This document shows positions 41,282-50,535 of a DNA stretch of 64,000 bases, piece by piece. This DNA is from Haloterrigena alkaliphila (GTDB lineage Archaea; Halobacteriota; Halobacteria; Halobacteriales; Natrialbaceae), in contig NZ_CP084320.1 of NCBI RefSeq assembly GCF_017352155.2, forward strand, positions 1 to 64,000, read 5' to 3'. The position numbers were made by a program, and so were the translations under genes. How positions within the stretch are numbered: position 1 is the first letter of the stretch; each line of letters opens with the position of its first letter. The notes beneath the pieces are model-generated. The model was not told where the DNA came from, did not search any database, and was given only the letters and a program-made list of their open reading frames with translations.

Positions 41282-42352
41282 ATGACGCTGTACTCGCGGG
41301 TCCGGCCCCTCGCGTTCAAGTTGCCGGCCGAGACGGCCCACGATCTCGGCAAGCGAACGCTCCGGGCGGCCCAGTCGACGCGGCCGACGCGGGCGGCCCT
41401 CGCCGCCGCCTACCGGTACGACCACCCCGCCCTCGAGGTCGACCTGTTCGGCTCGACGTTCCCGAACCCGGTCGGGATCGCGGCCGGCTTCGACAAGAAC
41501 GCCGAGGTGACCCACGCCCTCGAGGCGCTGGGCTTCGGCTTCGTCGAGATCGGCACCGTCACGCCCTACCCGCAAGCGGGTAACGACCGCCCCCGGCTGT
41601 TCCGCCTGCGGGAGGACGAGGGGATGATCAACCGGATGGGCTTCAACGGGCAGGGAATGGAGCGCGTGAAGTCGCGACTCGAGGCCGACGGCACGCCAGA
41701 GTTCCCGCTGGGCGTCAACGTCGGGAAGATGAACTCCTCGACCGAGGAAGAAGCGATCGAAGACTACCGCCGCGTCTTCGATCGGCTCTCGCCGTTCGCC
41801 GACTACGTCGTCGTCAACGTCTCCTGCCCCAACACGCCCGACGAGTTCGACGAGGCCTCGCCCGACCACCTCCGGGCGATCTTCGAGACCCTCGAGGCCG
41901 AAAACGAGGGGGACGTCCCCCTGCTCGTGAAGATCGGTCCCGACGAACCCGAGGAGTCGGTCCTCGAGCTGGTCGATATCGTCCGGGAGTTCGACCTCGA
42001 CGGCATCGTGGCGACGAACACGTCGACGACCCGCGAGAGACTCGAGTCGCCGAACCGCGAGGAGTGGGGCGGCCTCAGCGGGACGCCCATCGAAGACCGA
42101 TCGACCGACGTGATCCGAACGATCGCCGACTACACCGACTGCGACCTCCCGATCGTCGGCGTCGGCGGCGTCGACTCGGCCGAAAGCGCCTACGAGAAGA
42201 TCCGCGCCGGCGCCTCGCTCGTGCAACTCTACACCGGGTTCGTCTACGAGGGGCCGTCGACGGCAAAGCGAATCAACGAGGGGCTGGTCGCGTTGCTCGA
42301 GCGCGACGGCTTCGCGTCGGTCGAAGACGCTGTCGGGGCGGACCTCGCGTAG
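41282..42352 (+). CDS. pyrD: Dihydroorotate dehydrogenase, class 2 (quinone)
   Basis: 356-residue FMN enzyme oxidising dihydroorotate to orotate with quinone in pyrimidine synthesis. Visible motifs: VGIAAGFDKNAEV, EIGTVTPYPQAGN, INRMGFNGQG, NVSCPNTPDE (Ser is the class 2 catalytic base), IVATNTSTTRE and GGLSGTP, with IVGVGGVDSAESAYEKI at the end. The N-terminal helices suit membrane association. A pyrC-like gene lies 390 bp downstream on the other strand. Confidence 0.95.
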   Translation: MTLYSRVRPLAFKLPAETAHDLGKRTLRAAQSTRPTRAALAAAYRYDHPALEVDLFGSTFPNPVGIAAGFDKNAEVTHALEALGFGFVEIGTVTPYPQAGNDRPRLFRLREDEGMINRMGFNGQGMERVKSRLEADGTPEFPLGVNVGKMNSSTEEEAIEDYRRVFDRLSPFADYVVVNVSCPNTPDEFDEASPDHLRAIFETLEAENEGDVPLLVKIGPDEPEESVLELVDIVREFDLDGIVATNTSTTRERLESPNREEWGGLSGTPIEDRSTDVIRTIADYTDCDLPIVGVGGVDSAESAYEKIRAGASLVQLYTGFVYEGPSTAKRINEGLVALLERDGFASVEDAVGADLA

Positions 42353-42391
42353 GACGCGCCGCCCTCGAGTAGCGGGGACCGGGACCGACGT

Positions 42392-42631
42392 TCAGTCGGC
42401 GGGCTCGGCGTCGTCGATCGCGTCGTCGAGCCCGTGCAGTTCCGCGGGGCCGACGGCCTCGTCGGCGCGTTCCGCCCGGATCTCCCGGCTCGTCGAGTCC
42501 TCCTCTTGAGACTCGACGACGGGGTCGGTGTCACCGTCGGTCACGGAGAGGTACACCGACCGAAGCTCCGCGGTCTTGTCCGCTCGGTCCGTCTCGCGAT
42601 CCTCGTCCGCATCGGATTCGGATTCCGTCAT
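42392..42631 (-). CDS. Small acidic conserved protein
   Basis: 79-residue, very acidic protein (MTESESDADEDRETDRADKT…). A central stretch AELRSVYLSVTDGDTDPVVESQEED appears structured. It resembles small haloarchaeal proteins of unknown role found beside pyrD. It is convergent with pyrD. Confidence 0.6.
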   Translation of the reverse strand: MTESESDADEDRETDRADKTAELRSVYLSVTDGDTDPVVESQEEDSTSREIRAERADEAVGPAELHGLDDAIDDAEPAD

Positions 42632-42741
42632 GGATGGCGACCGTCATCGAATCCGATCGAACGGACGAGGAATATAAACCGACTGCCGCTTTCACGGAGT
42701 GAGAATTACCAAGTGTAACGACACCCGTTTTCGCGGGGACG

Positions 42742-44115
42742 TTACGACCCGTCGACGTCGACTCGAGTCCCGTACCCCGACTCGCCGACGACCGCGCCGT
42801 CTTCGTAAACGACCTCGCCGCGGACGACGGTCGCCACTGCCTTCCCGGTGAACGACTCCCCGACGAACGGCGTCACGCAGTTCTTCGAGTGGAGTTCGTC
42901 GCTCTCCTCGAGCGTCCACTCGCGGTCCGGGTCGACGATCGTGAAGTCGGCGTCGGTGCCGACCTGCAGCGATCCCTTCCGGGGATACATCCCCCAGACC
43001 TGGGCTGGACGGGCCGAATGGCGGCGGACCCACTCCTCGAGCGTGAGTCGACCCTCGTTCACGAACGTCAGCATGACCGGAATCTCGGTCTCGAGGCCGA
43101 CGAAGCCCGAGATGGCGTCCCACGTGTTGCCGAAGGGATCGTCCACCTTCTTCTCCTCGGGGGTGTGGGGCGCGTGATCGGTCGCGATGCAGTCGATCGC
43201 GCCGTCGTCGATGCCGACGCGCCAGAGTCGCTCTCGCTCCTCGGCGTTCCGAATCGGCGGCTGGATGCGGGCCGGGTTCCCTTTCTCACGCATGACCTCC
43301 TCGGTGAACCAGAGGTAGTGGGGCGTCGTCTCGGCGGTGACGTCGACTCCCCGCTCTTTACCGCGGGTGACGGCCTCGGCGGCCGATCCCGAGGAGACGT
43401 GAAACATGTGAACCTTGGCGCCGGTCTCCTCGGCGAAGGTGACCATTCGCTCGACCGCTTCCCGCTCGGCGATCACGGGCCGGGAGTGGGAGTGATCGAT
43501 GGGCTCGTTCCGCCCTTCGGCCCTGAACTTCTCCGTGTAGTGGTCGATGATTTCGCCGTTCTCCTCGTGGAATCCCAGCCGTTTGCCCGTCTCGCGGATT
43601 TGCTCCATCGCCTCGAGGATCTCGCCGTCGTTCGGCGGGAGAACGTCACCCACCGTCGAGCCGAGGAAGATCTTGAATCCGAGCGCGCCCGCCTCGTCGA
43701 TGTCGGGGATCAGGTCGAGATTTTCGGAGGTGACGACGGCGTAGCTCTGGAAATCGACGTGGGCCGACGCCTCGCCGCGCTCGAATTTGAGTTCGAGGTG
43801 GTCGGGCCGGTCGATAACCGGGTCCGTGTTGGGCATCCCGACGACGGTCGTCACGCCGCCGGCCGCGGCGGCCCGCGTCGCGGACTCCCAGTCTTCCTTG
43901 TACTCGAGGCCGGGCTCTCGGTTGTGAATGTGGCAGTCGACGATACCCGGCACCAGCACGTTCCCCTCGCCGTCGACGACGCGGACCGCGTCGGGAAGCC
44001 GGTCGCTGCGGCCGACGGCGACGATCTCACCGTCCTCGACGGCGACGCCCGAATCGGGCGAGCGGCCGGCGGGCGTGACGACGGTGCAGTTTCGCACGAC
44101 CAGATCGACGGTCAT
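42742..44115 (-). CDS. pyrC: Dihydroorotase (amidohydrolase family)
   Basis: 457-residue cyclic amidohydrolase closing carbamoyl-aspartate to dihydroorotate. Metal ligands: DCHIHNREPG (the usual sequence is HLREPG; here Asn replaces Leu) near residue 60, carboxylated Lys in LGFKIFLGST near 145, His in LGFHEENGE and KVHMFHVSS, and Asp/His in ATDHAPHTPEEK near 315. Neighbouring pyrD supports a pyrimidine role over allantoinase, though the families are close. ATG at 44115. Confidence 0.87.
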   Translation of the reverse strand: MTVDLVVRNCTVVTPAGRSPDSGVAVEDGEIVAVGRSDRLPDAVRVVDGEGNVLVPGIVDCHIHNREPGLEYKEDWESATRAAAAGGVTTVVGMPNTDPVIDRPDHLELKFERGEASAHVDFQSYAVVTSENLDLIPDIDEAGALGFKIFLGSTVGDVLPPNDGEILEAMEQIRETGKRLGFHEENGEIIDHYTEKFRAEGRNEPIDHSHSRPVIAEREAVERMVTFAEETGAKVHMFHVSSGSAAEAVTRGKERGVDVTAETTPHYLWFTEEVMREKGNPARIQPPIRNAEERERLWRVGIDDGAIDCIATDHAPHTPEEKKVDDPFGNTWDAISGFVGLETEIPVMLTFVNEGRLTLEEWVRRHSARPAQVWGMYPRKGSLQVGTDADFTIVDPDREWTLEESDELHSKNCVTPFVGESFTGKAVATVVRGEVVYEDGAVVGESGYGTRVDVDGS

Positions 44116-44239
44116 TGCCGTGAGGTTGCCGAGGGCGGCGCATATAGCTTCCCCAACCGAGTCACGTCGCTTCGCCCGGACGGTCGTCCCAGTTCTGGGT
44201 GGAGAACGCCGATCCGGTGCCGTAATCAGTGGTTTACGG

Positions 44240-44272
44240 GATTCGTCCCGCGGAAACGCGGGGGTACGAATC
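44240..44272. repeat. Hairpin with GAAA loop between pyrC and epimerase genes
   Basis: CCCGCG-GAAA-CGCGGG (44247-44262) is a perfect 6-bp hairpin with a GNRA-type loop on the plus strand, enclosed by GATTCGT (44240-44246) and ACGAATC (44266-44272), leaving a 3-base bulge. The total is 13 pairs. It lies just before a TATA-like GATACTAAAC (44273-44282) of the epimerase gene. Confidence 0.5.
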
Positions 44273-44308
44273 GGATACTAAACAGCGGGCGACTGGTGGG
44301 AGGACACA

Positions 44309-45292
44309 ATGGATTCAGCCGCGATTCGCGACAGGACGGTGCTCGTCACCGGTGGGGCGGGCTTTATCGGGAGTCATCTCGTCGAGGCACTGACGCCGCA
44401 CAACGACGTGCGGGTCCTCGACAACTTCTCGTCGGGCGACCGAGCGTACCTGCCCGAGGACGTGACGGTCGTCGAGGGGGATATCGGCGATCCGATCGCC
44501 CTCCAGCAGGCGGCCCGCGGCGTCGATATCATCTTCCACCACGCCGCGATGGTCAGCGTCTCTCGCAGCGTCGACGCCCCCCGGCAGAGCAACGAGACGA
44601 ACCTCGACGCGAGCCTGCTCGTCCTCGAGCAGGCACGCCAGGAGGACGCCCGGGTCGTCGCCGCCTCGAGCGCCGCGGTCTACGGCCACCCCGACGAGCT
44701 GCCGGTCTCCGAGTCGGCGGCGACCGAACCGACGTCGCCGTACGGCATCCAGAAACTCGCGCTCGACCAGTACGCCCGGCGCTACGCGGAGCTGTACGAT
44801 CTGGAGACGGTCGCGCTGCGGTACTTCAACGCCTACGGCCCGCGTCAGCAGGGCCCCTACAGCGGCGTCATCTCGACGTTTCTCGAGCAGGCGCGCGCGG
44901 GCGAGCCGATCACCATCGAGGGCGACGGCCAGCAGACCCGGGACTTCGTCCACGTCAGCGACATCGTCCAGGCGAACCTCCAGGCGGCGACGACGGACGC
45001 GGTCGGCGAGGCGTACAACATCGGCACGGGCACCCGGACGTCGATCGAAGAACTGGCGGAGACGATCAAGGCCGCCACCGACTCCTCGTCGCCGATCGTC
45101 CACCACGATCCCCGACCCGGCGACATCAGACATAGCGGTGCGGACATCTCCAAGGCGAAACGGACGCTCGGATTCGAGCCGCGCGTTGGCCTCGAAAACG
45201 GGATTCAATCGCTCGTCGAGGGGACGCGGCTGCCGCCGGCTGATACCGACGCCACCGTCGAATCGATCGGAGAGGGGAGTACGTTCAGCTGA
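44309..45292 (+). CDS. NAD-dependent UDP-sugar 4-epimerase
   Basis: 327-residue extended SDR. VTGGAGFIGSHLVEAL is the NAD site (residues ~12-27). SSAAVYGHPDELP carries the catalytic Ser/Thr region, and Tyr-x3-Lys is seen as YGIQKLALDQYA. RYFNAYGPRQ and DFVHVSDIVQA are typical of GalE/WbpP-like epimerases. A likely substrate is UDP-glucose or UDP-GlcNAc for surface glycans. It is divergent from the dihydroorotase gene. Confidence 0.92.
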   Translation: MDSAAIRDRTVLVTGGAGFIGSHLVEALTPHNDVRVLDNFSSGDRAYLPEDVTVVEGDIGDPIALQQAARGVDIIFHHAAMVSVSRSVDAPRQSNETNLDASLLVLEQARQEDARVVAASSAAVYGHPDELPVSESAATEPTSPYGIQKLALDQYARRYAELYDLETVALRYFNAYGPRQQGPYSGVISTFLEQARAGEPITIEGDGQQTRDFVHVSDIVQANLQAATTDAVGEAYNIGTGTRTSIEELAETIKAATDSSSPIVHHDPRPGDIRHSGADISKAKRTLGFEPRVGLENGIQSLVEGTRLPPADTDATVESIGEGSTFS

Positions 45293-45396
45293 TTCGGCGG
45301 TCCCGGCAGCGTCGTCGCCGAACCCGGACGGAGAGCAACTGTTCGAGTGAGTGTAGGTGAGAGATAACTAACGGTATCCGTAGCTTCACGACGGGT

Positions 45397-45783
45397 ATGA
45401 TCGACACACCGATCGTCGCCGCCGTGAGCCCCGGCCAGAGCCTCATCGTATTCGTCGTGAGCCTGCTGATCGGCGCCGTCGGCATCTACCTCGGCGCGAA
45501 GGTCATCGTCGACACCGAGGACTACACGTACGCGATCATCACTGCCTTGCTCGGGGCGATCGTCTGGGGCCTCGTCGGGTTCTTCCTCGGCTGGATTCCG
45601 CTGCTCGGGCCGCTACTGGTGTTCGTCGCCTATCTGGCCGTGGTCAACGCGCGGTATCCCGGCGGCTGGGTCGACGCCGCTGCGATCACGATCATCGCCT
45701 GGCTGTCGGTCCTGGTGGTCCTCTACGTCCTCGCGCTCATCGGCGTCACCGGGTTCGATGCCGTCGGCGTCCCGGGCGTCTAA
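45397..45783 (+). CDS. Four-helix membrane protein, unknown function
   Basis: 128-residue protein composed of four hydrophobic helices: SLIVFVVSLLIGAVGIYLGAK, YAIITALLGAIVWGLVGFFLGWIP, LLGPLLVFVAYLAVVNARYP and AITIIAWLSVLVVLYVLALIG. The family is common in haloarchaea but unnamed to my knowledge. It follows the epimerase by 104 bp. Confidence 0.78.
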   Translation: MIDTPIVAAVSPGQSLIVFVVSLLIGAVGIYLGAKVIVDTEDYTYAIITALLGAIVWGLVGFFLGWIPLLGPLLVFVAYLAVVNARYPGGWVDAAAITIIAWLSVLVVLYVLALIGVTGFDAVGVPGV

Positions 45784-46636
45784 CGGCACCGAGCAGTTTC
45801 TCACGCGGCAGTTGGGTCTCTCACTCACACACCAATCACCTGCTGACGACCCACGCGATCCGACTGGTGAGTACTGCTCCCTAGTCGAGCTCGACGGCGC
45901 GCTCCGAGCGACGGGAGGTGTGGTCGTCGCTCGAGAGGTTACCTCGTTTCGTCCCCGCTGTCAGTCGCCAGTCGAGCGGGATTGCCGGCCGTGGTGTCCC
46001 CGCCACGCGGACTCTCGAGCGCCGCTCGTCGCGCCGCCACCGAGCCGACCATACGACCGGGCACCCACGGACTGGAACGCCGCGACAGCCGATCGCCAGT
46101 TCGGTGGACTGTCGACGAATCGTCCGCGCCCGAGAAGGTCCGTATCGACTCGATACCACGGCGGAGCACCGCCCAACGTCGGCGTCCGAGATGGTATCAG
46201 GCCCGCGACTATCGGGAGACGGACTGTTTCGACTTCCGGGACACTCACCGAAGTGATTAATTACCGACTGAATCTGGGGGAATCCGCGCTAGTCGTTGCG
46301 AACGTCCGACCGAGTTTATTCGAGCACTCGGTCTACGGTTCTCCGAAGCGGTACCGTGCGCTCGCTCGGTGGCGATCGGTCAGTGAGAAGGGCGAACGTA
46401 CCACCCCCCGAGACCGTTCGCAAGGCCAAGAGTATCGGTCGGCGGGAGTGAGACGATACTGTAGGGATCGGCTGATCGTCACGAAAACCCGTCTCCGAAC
46501 GACCGAACGAACGGAACGAAGTGTCACAAATGGTGAAATAAGATTCGGCAACAATAAATGATCGATAAAAAACATTTTGAGAAGCGGTCACGACGGTACA
46601 GCACAACGTGAGCGAACCCACTCCCAGCCAGTCCAC
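45784..46636. other. 853-bp stretch without a convincing gene
   Basis: Overlapping open frames on both strands (for example 45918-46256 and 45961-46248) are Arg/Ser-rich and lack folds. From ~46250 to 46600 the sequence is AT-richer and ends in an AT-rich element (AATAAATGATCGATAAAAAA, 46551-46570) that likely drives the next gene. No RNA gene or repeat seen. Confidence 0.45.
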
Positions 46637-47143
46637 ATGAGCATCCACTTTCGAGCCTGCACAACGATGGTCGTTGCTCCCGATTCGATCGGCGTCATCC
46701 CGCGGCTTCCGACCGAGCGCATCGAGCCATTCATCGCGGTCATTTCGCCTCGCCACGTCCGACCGATCCAGATGGAATGGAGTCCGCATCTCGCAGCCCT
46801 GGTCGGTATTTTGGCACTCGTGCTCCTCGGTAGCGTCCTCGTCGCTCGCAACCGACTCGACGAACAGAACGCGTTCGTCGCCGATCCGGAACCGCGACAC
46901 CAGGAGTTTCTGACCGATCGGGAGCGAGTCGAACAGCTCATCCGCGAGAACGGCGGGCGGATGAAACAGTCGGAGATCGTCGACGCGGTCGATTGGTCGA
47001 AAGCGAAGGTCAGCCGACTGCTCGCCGAACTCGAGGACGACGACCAGGTGACGAAACTCCGACTCGGTCGAGAGAACCTGGTCTGTCTACCGGGCAACGA
47101 ACCGACGGCGTCACAATCGCCCGAACACCCGCGAAACGAGTGA
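46637..47143 (+). CDS. Membrane-anchored winged-helix regulator (DUF7343-like)
   Basis: 168 residues from the ATG at 46637; an ATG at 46577 and an internal ATG before MEWSPHLAAL are alternatives. One transmembrane helix (LAALVGILALVLLGSVLVARN) precedes a C-terminal winged helix (DRERVEQLIRENGGRMKQSEIVDAVDWSKAKVSRLLAELEDDD). The arrangement is a membrane-tethered MarR-like regulator found in haloarchaea. The AT-rich promoter near 46560 favours one of the first two starts. Confidence 0.78.
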   Translation: MSIHFRACTTMVVAPDSIGVIPRLPTERIEPFIAVISPRHVRPIQMEWSPHLAALVGILALVLLGSVLVARNRLDEQNAFVADPEPRHQEFLTDRERVEQLIRENGGRMKQSEIVDAVDWSKAKVSRLLAELEDDDQVTKLRLGRENLVCLPGNEPTASQSPEHPRNE

Positions 47144-47163
47144 GCCGTCGGACGCGAAGCTAT

Positions 47164-47179
47164 CAACAATCGTTGTTTT
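47164..47179 (+). terminator. Possible terminator after the regulator gene
   Basis: CAACAATCGTTGTTTTC: AACAA/TTGTT arms around TCG followed by T residues, 21 bp after the stop at 47143. Confidence 0.35.
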
Positions 47180-47300
47180 CCAGCACCGAACGGTCACGGG
47201 CGTAGCGGCGCACTCGACGTAGTATCCAGTTTCGGGATGTAATGGTTGTGGCCGTTTATGCGGCGAACCCGCGATTAGCCGGTGCCTTCACGGCACAGAC

Positions 47301-49502
47301 ATGAATGCACGCAATCAGCTATTCGTAGTACTCATGGCGTTGATGATGGTGTGCTCGAGCGGGGCGATGGTCGCCAGCGCAGCGGTCGCTGGGTCCGTCG
47401 ACGAGCACGACCAGACCGACGGTGAGTACGCTATTCAGGACAACGAGACAGCTCCAGCGGAGGAGCCTGTAGACACGGGTGAGAACGTATCGGATAACGA
47501 GACGGGAGCCGAAGAACCCGTCGACGAACCGAACGACACGATCGAGGAAGACGGCGGGGCTGCCAGTCAGGGCGCCTACGTGAACTTCTCCGCTCAGACG
47601 ACCGCGGGCGAGACGGTCGTCGTCAACAACGTCACGACGGCGAGCGGCGGCTTCGTCACGATCCACGACAGTAGCCTGCTCGTCGGAAACGTCTTCGAGA
47701 GCGTCATCGGCACCTCCGAGTATCTCGAGCCGGGCACCCACGACAACGTCACGGTGACCCTCGACGAACCGCTCGAGGAAGACGAGACGCTCATCGCGAT
47801 GCCACATCGCGACACGAACGACAACGAGACGTACGACTTCGTCGATAGCGAGGGTGCGGACGATCCGCCGTACCTGACGGCTGACGACGAACCGGTGACT
47901 GACGACGCCGTCGTCAGTATCAGTGGGGCCGACGAAGCGCCGGTCGAGGAAGAACCGGTCAACGAGACGCCGACTGAAGAGGAGCCGGTCGAGGAAGAAC
48001 CGGTCAACGAGACGCCGACTGAGGAAGAACCGGTCGAGGAAGAGCCGGTCAACGAGACGCCGACTGAAGAAGAGCCGGTCGAGGAAGAACCGGTCGAGGA
48101 AGAGCCGGCTGAGGAAGAACCAGTCAACGAGACGCCGACCGAAGAAGAGCCAGTCGAGGAAGAGCCGGCTGAGGAAGAACCGGCTGAAGAAGAGCCAGTC
48201 GAGGAAGAACCGCCAGCTGATGAAGAGCCACCGGCTGAGGAAGCACCGACCGAGGATGGAGACGGAGAAATCAACGTCGTCATCGAACAGGCGACGATCT
48301 TCGTGTTCATCAGCGAACTTCCTGACAACGTCTCGGCCAGCGAGAACATGTCCGGCGTCGAAATGGACGGTATTACGGTCGATGCCGGCAACCATACCGC
48401 AGTCGACTCGAACGACACCGCTGCCCACGCTAACGTGACCAGCGACCTCGAGATCACGCTCGACGAGGTGTCAGTCGCTTCGTCCAACGGGGATCACACT
48501 GCGATGGGCCAAGCAAGCGATCAGACTGACCAACGGTCAGCAGCGAGTTTCCAAGGGTCAGTCGAGGTAGTCATTGAACAGGCGACGATCTACGTGTTCG
48601 TCGGAGATATCGGAGCCGAACAGCCTGTCAATGAAACGCCGACCGAAGAACCGCCGGCTGCGGAAGAGCCGCCGGTTGAGGAACCACCGGCTGAAGAAGA
48701 ACCGGTCAATGAGACGCCGGTCGATGAAGAGCCTGCCGAGGAAGAACCGGTCAACGAGACGCCAACTGAAGAAGAGCCGGTTAACGAGACGCCGGTCAAT
48801 GAAGAGCCTGCCGAGGAAGAACCGACCAACGAGACACCGACTGAAGAAGAACCGGTTAACGAGACGCCGGTCGACGAAGAACCGGCCAACGAGACACCGA
48901 CTGAAGAAGAACCGGTCAATGACACGCCAGTCGAAGAGGAACCGGTCAACGAGACACCGACTGAAGAAGAACCGGTCAATGACACGCCAGTCGAAGAGGA
49001 ACCGGTCAACGACACACCGGCTGAAGAAGAGCCGGTCAACGACACACCGGCTGAAGAAGAGCCGGTCAACGACACGCCGGTCGAAGAACCGCCGGCTGAA
49101 GAAGAACCCGCAGATTCGTTCACGGTCGAGAACTTGGACGCACCTGCAACCGCCGAAGCGGGTGAGACGTTCACCGTCTCGGCGACGATTTCGAACCCGA
49201 CCGAGGAGGAACGAACCGAATCCGTTCAGTTCCGTCTCGACGGCGACCTGATCACCACCGAAGAGGTCACGCTCGCACCGGGTGAAACGGCCCAGGTCGA
49301 GTTCGAAGTCAACACCGCCGACCTCGGTCTCGAGGCCGGCCAGTACGTCCACATGGTCCTCTCGGACTTCTCCGGTGAGGTCGCGACTCTCGAGCTGACC
49401 ACCGCGACGGACGACGGCGGTCTCGAGGGCGATCTCGAGAACGACACCGAGACCAACGCAACCAACGGAACCGGCGCGGACAACGCGACTGCCGCCAGCT
49501 AA
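47301..49502 (+). CDS. Secreted DUF7282-type surface protein with acidic Pro/NxT repeats
   Basis: 733-residue exported protein with a Sec signal (LFVVLMALMMVCSSGAMVASAA). Residues ~93-210 form a DUF7282-like beta domain (VNNVTTASGGFVTIHDS, LIAMPHRDTNDNETYDF). Two long repeat tracts follow (about 214-325 and 440-610) made of units such as EEPVNETPTEEEPVEEE, separated by short domains with EQATIFVFISEL and EQATIYVFVGDI. The C-terminal ~110 residues hold a CARDB-like domain (FTVSATISNPTEEERTESV). The repeats contain about 17 N-x-T sequons, so it is probably a heavily glycosylated, stalk-like surface protein. A small GTGCC/GGCAC hairpin (47282-47296) precedes the ATG. Confidence 0.87.
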   Translation: MNARNQLFVVLMALMMVCSSGAMVASAAVAGSVDEHDQTDGEYAIQDNETAPAEEPVDTGENVSDNETGAEEPVDEPNDTIEEDGGAASQGAYVNFSAQTTAGETVVVNNVTTASGGFVTIHDSSLLVGNVFESVIGTSEYLEPGTHDNVTVTLDEPLEEDETLIAMPHRDTNDNETYDFVDSEGADDPPYLTADDEPVTDDAVVSISGADEAPVEEEPVNETPTEEEPVEEEPVNETPTEEEPVEEEPVNETPTEEEPVEEEPVEEEPAEEEPVNETPTEEEPVEEEPAEEEPAEEEPVEEEPPADEEPPAEEAPTEDGDGEINVVIEQATIFVFISELPDNVSASENMSGVEMDGITVDAGNHTAVDSNDTAAHANVTSDLEITLDEVSVASSNGDHTAMGQASDQTDQRSAASFQGSVEVVIEQATIYVFVGDIGAEQPVNETPTEEPPAAEEPPVEEPPAEEEPVNETPVDEEPAEEEPVNETPTEEEPVNETPVNEEPAEEEPTNETPTEEEPVNETPVDEEPANETPTEEEPVNDTPVEEEPVNETPTEEEPVNDTPVEEEPVNDTPAEEEPVNDTPAEEEPVNDTPVEEPPAEEEPADSFTVENLDAPATAEAGETFTVSATISNPTEEERTESVQFRLDGDLITTEEVTLAPGETAQVEFEVNTADLGLEAGQYVHMVLSDFSGEVATLELTTATDDGGLEGDLENDTETNATNGTGADNATAAS
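47940..49110 (+). repeat. Coding repeats of the surface protein
   Basis: Two arrays (about 47940-48245 and 48620-49110) of degenerate units based on gaagagccggtcaacgagac. Unit number is likely to vary between strains by slippage or recombination. All three frames and the antisense stay open through them, explaining several false reading frames here. Confidence 0.7.
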
Positions 49503-49599
49503 GCGTCGGCGCCGTCGCGGTCGACTCGCGTTCGCACGACCCGCTGGCGCATCTTTTTCTGGCCGCGGTCGATCACGTCCGGAGTGGAGTGAGCAGCCG

Positions 49600-50103
49600 T
49601 CAGGCGAGCAACCGGTAAAGGCTGCTCGCGGCGACGAGCAGTAGCACGACGACGCTCGTGAGAACGAGATTGAAACTCGAGAGCAACGGAATGCCGAGGC
49701 CCGCGAGGGCGATGATTCCGAGACCGACGACGCACAGCCCCAGGTGAAGTTGCAGGATCCACGATCGGGCGCCGCCGTGGCCGTCGATGTACTGTAACAC
49801 CTCGTCGAAGTGTGCCCCCGGCTGGATCGTTTTCGCCTCGGAATCGTACTCGATCACGGCGTCTTCCTGCAACTGCGGCAGATGCGTCTGCTGTAACGAG
49901 ACGTAGACGCTCTTGTAGAGGTTGTTCGGAACGGGCGTCGTATCGGTCTCGGTGGCCGCGATCTCGGAGGCGATATCCGAGACGTCGACCTGCCCGGATT
50001 CCTCGGCGAGCAACTGCACGATCGCTCGCCGACGATCGTTACCGAGGATGTGAAACACCTCGCTTTCCTCGAGCGACTCGGTGCGGTTTGTCTGGACAGA
50101 CAT
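49600..50103 (-). CDS. DUF7344-type HTH membrane protein
   Basis: 167-residue protein. The N-terminal winged helix (VFHILGNDRRRAIVQLLAEES, SDIASEIAATET, YVSLQQTHLPQLQEDAVIEYD) is the ArsR-like DUF7344 type. Two transmembrane helices follow (LHLGLCVVGLGIIALAGLG, NLVLTSVVVLLLVAASSLY). A paralogue lies at 53733. Such proteins are abundant in haloarchaea near surface or motility genes. Targets unknown. Confidence 0.85.
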   Translation of the reverse strand: MSVQTNRTESLEESEVFHILGNDRRRAIVQLLAEESGQVDVSDIASEIAATETDTTPVPNNLYKSVYVSLQQTHLPQLQEDAVIEYDSEAKTIQPGAHFDEVLQYIDGHGGARSWILQLHLGLCVVGLGIIALAGLGIPLLSSFNLVLTSVVVLLLVAASSLYRLLA

Positions 50104-50535
50104 CGATCAAGAAGAAACGGGATTATCGACGAGCAGTCCACCACCAGCTACCATGCACGAGGGCCTTCGCAGACCACTGACTTTAACTTTTGCAGGCTAG
50201 ATCGTCGCTCTGGAACGTCGAACGCGAGCAGCAAACGGCGGTCTTGAGTAGGGCTCGGATAAAGCTGACGGCGAGGGACGGCACTCAGGGCGACCGCGCG
50301 TCCCAGGACCGCTCACGGGGAAGATCCGCAGTCCTCGGAGAACACCGGCCCGTGACTGGAGCGATGGCGTCGTCGCTGGCCGCTGGTCTCGACGCTGGCT
50401 GCCGGTCTCGATAGCGCGGCCGCTCTTACCGTTCGACCGCCGGACGAGCCACAGCGTCGCTCGAGACGTGTGATAGCCGGAAAACGAAGCGATCAGTGCC
50501 GATCGGCGACTCGAAACGGTCCGCGAACGTGTCGG
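50104..50535. other. 432-bp gap, no gene seen
   Basis: The short frames here are Arg/Ser-rich and unconvincing. No palindrome, RNA gene or repeat noticed. Confidence 0.4.

Noticed and set aside
47319-49352. Long minus-strand frames (369, 297 and 264 codons) through the surface-protein repeats
   Set aside because: They arise because the repeat unit lacks stops in most frames; their sequence is itself a monotonous repeat (for example SSTGSSS).
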